Origin: Chloroflexota bacterium
Lineage (GTDB): Bacteria; Chloroflexota; Limnocylindria; P2-11E
Direction: 5' to 3'
Length of the DNA: 64,000 nucleotides
NCBI GenBank assembly: GCA_005883625.1
Contig: VBDU01000073.1
Span: forward strand, 42,644-106,643
The first letter of the stretch is position 1, and each line of letters opens with the position of its first letter. The notes under the pieces are model-generated. The model saw only the letters and a list, made by a program, of their open reading frames with translations. It had not been told where the DNA came from and made no database searches. The position numbers were made by a program, and so were the translations under genes. This document shows positions 62,408 to 64,000 of this stretch, in pieces.

Positions 62408-63478
62408 CTAGAGAAGATCGTCACGCGCTTCACGCTTCAGGCGATCGACGACCTTCTTGACGTCCTCCGCGCGATCTTTCGGCGTGATCAGCAGGGCATC
62501 GGGCGTGTCGACCACCACCAAGTCCTCGACGCCGACGAGCGCCACGAGCTTGCCGGGCGCCCAGACGTAATTCCCGTGCGCGTCCTCGGCGACCTGTTCG
62601 TCGCTTGCCCAGTTGTCCGTCTTTTGGACAAGCTCCGCCAGGCGCGCCCACGAGCCGATGTCCTGCCACGCGATGTCGGCAGGTACGACCGCGACGTTCT
62701 TCGCCTTCTCCGCGATCCCGTAATCGACGGTCGTCCGGTCCGTCTCCTCCCAGACTTCGGCGAGCACCGATTCGTAGCGCGGCGAGCCGATGGCCTCGCG
62801 CAGCGCGTGGATCGCGCTCGCGGTCTGCGGGAGATGCTCGTCGTACGCGCGGAGGATCTCCTCGACCCGCCAGACGAACATGCCGGCGTTCCAGTAATGA
62901 CCGCCCTCGGCGAGCATCCGCTCGGCGGCGTCGCGCTTTGGCTTTTCCACGAACCGCCGCACCGCACGGACCTCGACCGGCGCGTCGATCGCGAGCGCGT
63001 CGCCGGCCTCGATCCAGCCGAAGCCGGTGTCGGGACGCGTCGGTGTGATGCCGAGCGTCACGAGGTGCCCGTGCTCGGCCGCGGCCGTCGCCGAGATGAG
63101 CACCTTGCGGAACTGGTCACGCCGCTCGACGACGTGGTCCGACGGCAGGACCGCGACGACGGCCTCCGGGTCGAACGCGGCGAGCGCCGCCATGGCCAGG
63201 CCGATCGCGGCGGCGTTGCCACGCGGGTACGGCTCGACCACGAGGTGGTCGGTCCGCAGCTCGGGAAGCTGCTCGTACACCAGCCCGCGGTGCTCCGGCG
63301 GCGCGACGACGAAGATGCGCTCGTCCGGGACGAGCTCGCTCACCCGATCCACGGTGTCCTGCAGCAGGCTGCGCTCGCCGAGGAGGCCGAGGAACTGCTT
63401 GGGTCGCGCCTTGCGCGAGAGCGGCCAGAGTCGGGTTCCGGCGCCGCCGGAGAGCACGAGGACGTAGAGCCTTGGCAC
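62408..63478 (-). CDS. manC: Mannose-1-phosphate guanylyltransferase
   Basis: LVLSGGAGTRLWPLSRKARPKQFLGL, VLPSDHVV, FVEKPKRDAAERMLAEGGHYWNAGMFVWR, DIAWQDIGSWARL. Confidence 0.9.
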   Translation of the reverse strand: MPRLYVLVLSGGAGTRLWPLSRKARPKQFLGLLGERSLLQDTVDRVSELVPDERIFVVAPPEHRGLVYEQLPELRTDHLVVEPYPRGNAAAIGLAMAALAAFDPEAVVAVLPSDHVVERRDQFRKVLISATAAAEHGHLVTLGITPTRPDTGFGWIEAGDALAIDAPVEVRAVRRFVEKPKRDAAERMLAEGGHYWNAGMFVWRVEEILRAYDEHLPQTASAIHALREAIGSPRYESVLAEVWEETDRTTVDYGIAEKAKNVAVVPADIAWQDIGSWARLAELVQKTDNWASDEQVAEDAHGNYVWAPGKLVALVGVEDLVVVDTPDALLITPKDRAEDVKKVVDRLKREARDDLL

Positions 63479-63558
63479 GCGCTCCTACAGCCGAGCGAGG
63501 AGGAGGAGCGAAGCCGAACCTTCGGCACGAGGACGAGCGACGACTGTATTGCGAGGCA

Positions 63559-64000
63559 TTAGAGCCCAAAGTAGTCGAGGTGCATGGCTTCGCGGACCTC
63601 GTGCAGGGTGGCAGCCGCCTCGCGCCGCGCGCGCTCGCTGCCCGCGGCGATGATCTCCTCGACCAGACCGGGACGCGCCTCGATCTCCGCGCGGCGCTCG
63701 CGGATCGGTCGCAGGAACTCGTCGAGAGCCTCGAACAGCCGGCGCTTGACCTCGACGTCGCCCACCTGGCCGAGCCGGTAGCGGCGCTTCAGCTCCTCGA
63801 CCTCGGCCGTGTCGCGGTTGAAGCTGTCGTGGTAGGCGAAGACCGGGTTCCCTTCGACGCGGCCCGGGTCGGTGGGGCGGATCCGGTTCGGATCCGTGTA
63901 CATGCTCATGACCTTCTTCTCGAGCGTCTTGGTGTCGTCGCTGAGGTTGATTGCGTTTGCCAGGCTCTTCCCCATCTTCTCGCGGCCGTCGATACCTGGC
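63559..64000 (-). CDS. trpS: Tryptophanyl-tRNA synthetase, C-terminal part (truncated by window end)
   Basis: GREKMGKSLANAINLSDDTKTLEKKVMSMYTDPNRIRPTDPGRVEGNPVFAYHDSF. Confidence 0.9.
   Translation of the reverse strand, partial: PGIDGREKMGKSLANAINLSDDTKTLEKKVMSMYTDPNRIRPTDPGRVEGNPVFAYHDSFNRDTAEVEELKRRYRLGQVGDVEVKRRLFEALDEFLRPIRERRAEIEARPGLVEEIIAAGSERARREAAATLHEVREAMHLDYFGL

Noticed and set aside
63480-63558. Fourth full copy of the dispersed repeat
   Set aside because: Shares GAGCGAGGAG and CGAGCGACGAC words but lacks the CCAGCCYTGAGCG core; kept only as a possible degenerate relative.
1-64000. CRISPR arrays, tRNA/rRNA genes, known riboswitches, insertion sequences
   Set aside because: None found by eye; no regularly spaced direct repeats other than the 3 x 20-bp array, no tRNA T-loop/acceptor patterns, no transposase ORF.

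Overview
This window is a 64 kb, very high-GC, densely packed bacterial chromosome segment with about 57 genes, mostly in tight 1-8 bp-overlap operons. Gene content and style (FtsA/PilM-like plus baseplate-J-like pair, fused KorA, FemABX pair, LVIVD lipoproteins) suggest an uncultivated Chloroflexota-like lineage, but this is inference only. Housekeeping genes recognised: alaS, iscS/NifU-like/mnmA, aspS-hisS, aspA-like, korAB, relA/spoT, recJ, an atypical FtsH, secDF, tatA/B, pyrF, phnDCE, murE with two FemABX genes, topA, a mannose-1-phosphate guanylyltransferase and trpS (partial). I saw no tRNA, rRNA, CRISPR array, transposase or prophage. The large plus-strand ORFs antisense to these genes look like GC artefacts. 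Best leads: (1) a recurring TANNNT hexamer 6-9 nt before start codons at about a dozen genes, suggesting widespread leaderless transcription, including an interlocked divergent pair; (2) a dispersed repeat family (three clear copies, one flanked by near-identical 20-bp direct repeats 89 bp apart, one translated as the PhnC C-terminal tail); (3) many G/C-rich palindromic elements at gene borders, some translated into protein termini or linkers; (4) a tandem triplication of Cys-rich LVIVD-type lipoproteins; (5) a likely ATA start codon for alaS; (6) three exact-register 20-bp repeats upstream of korA; (7) an FtsH-like protease with a Met/Gly-rich insertion; (8) an intrinsic terminator in the topA leader.
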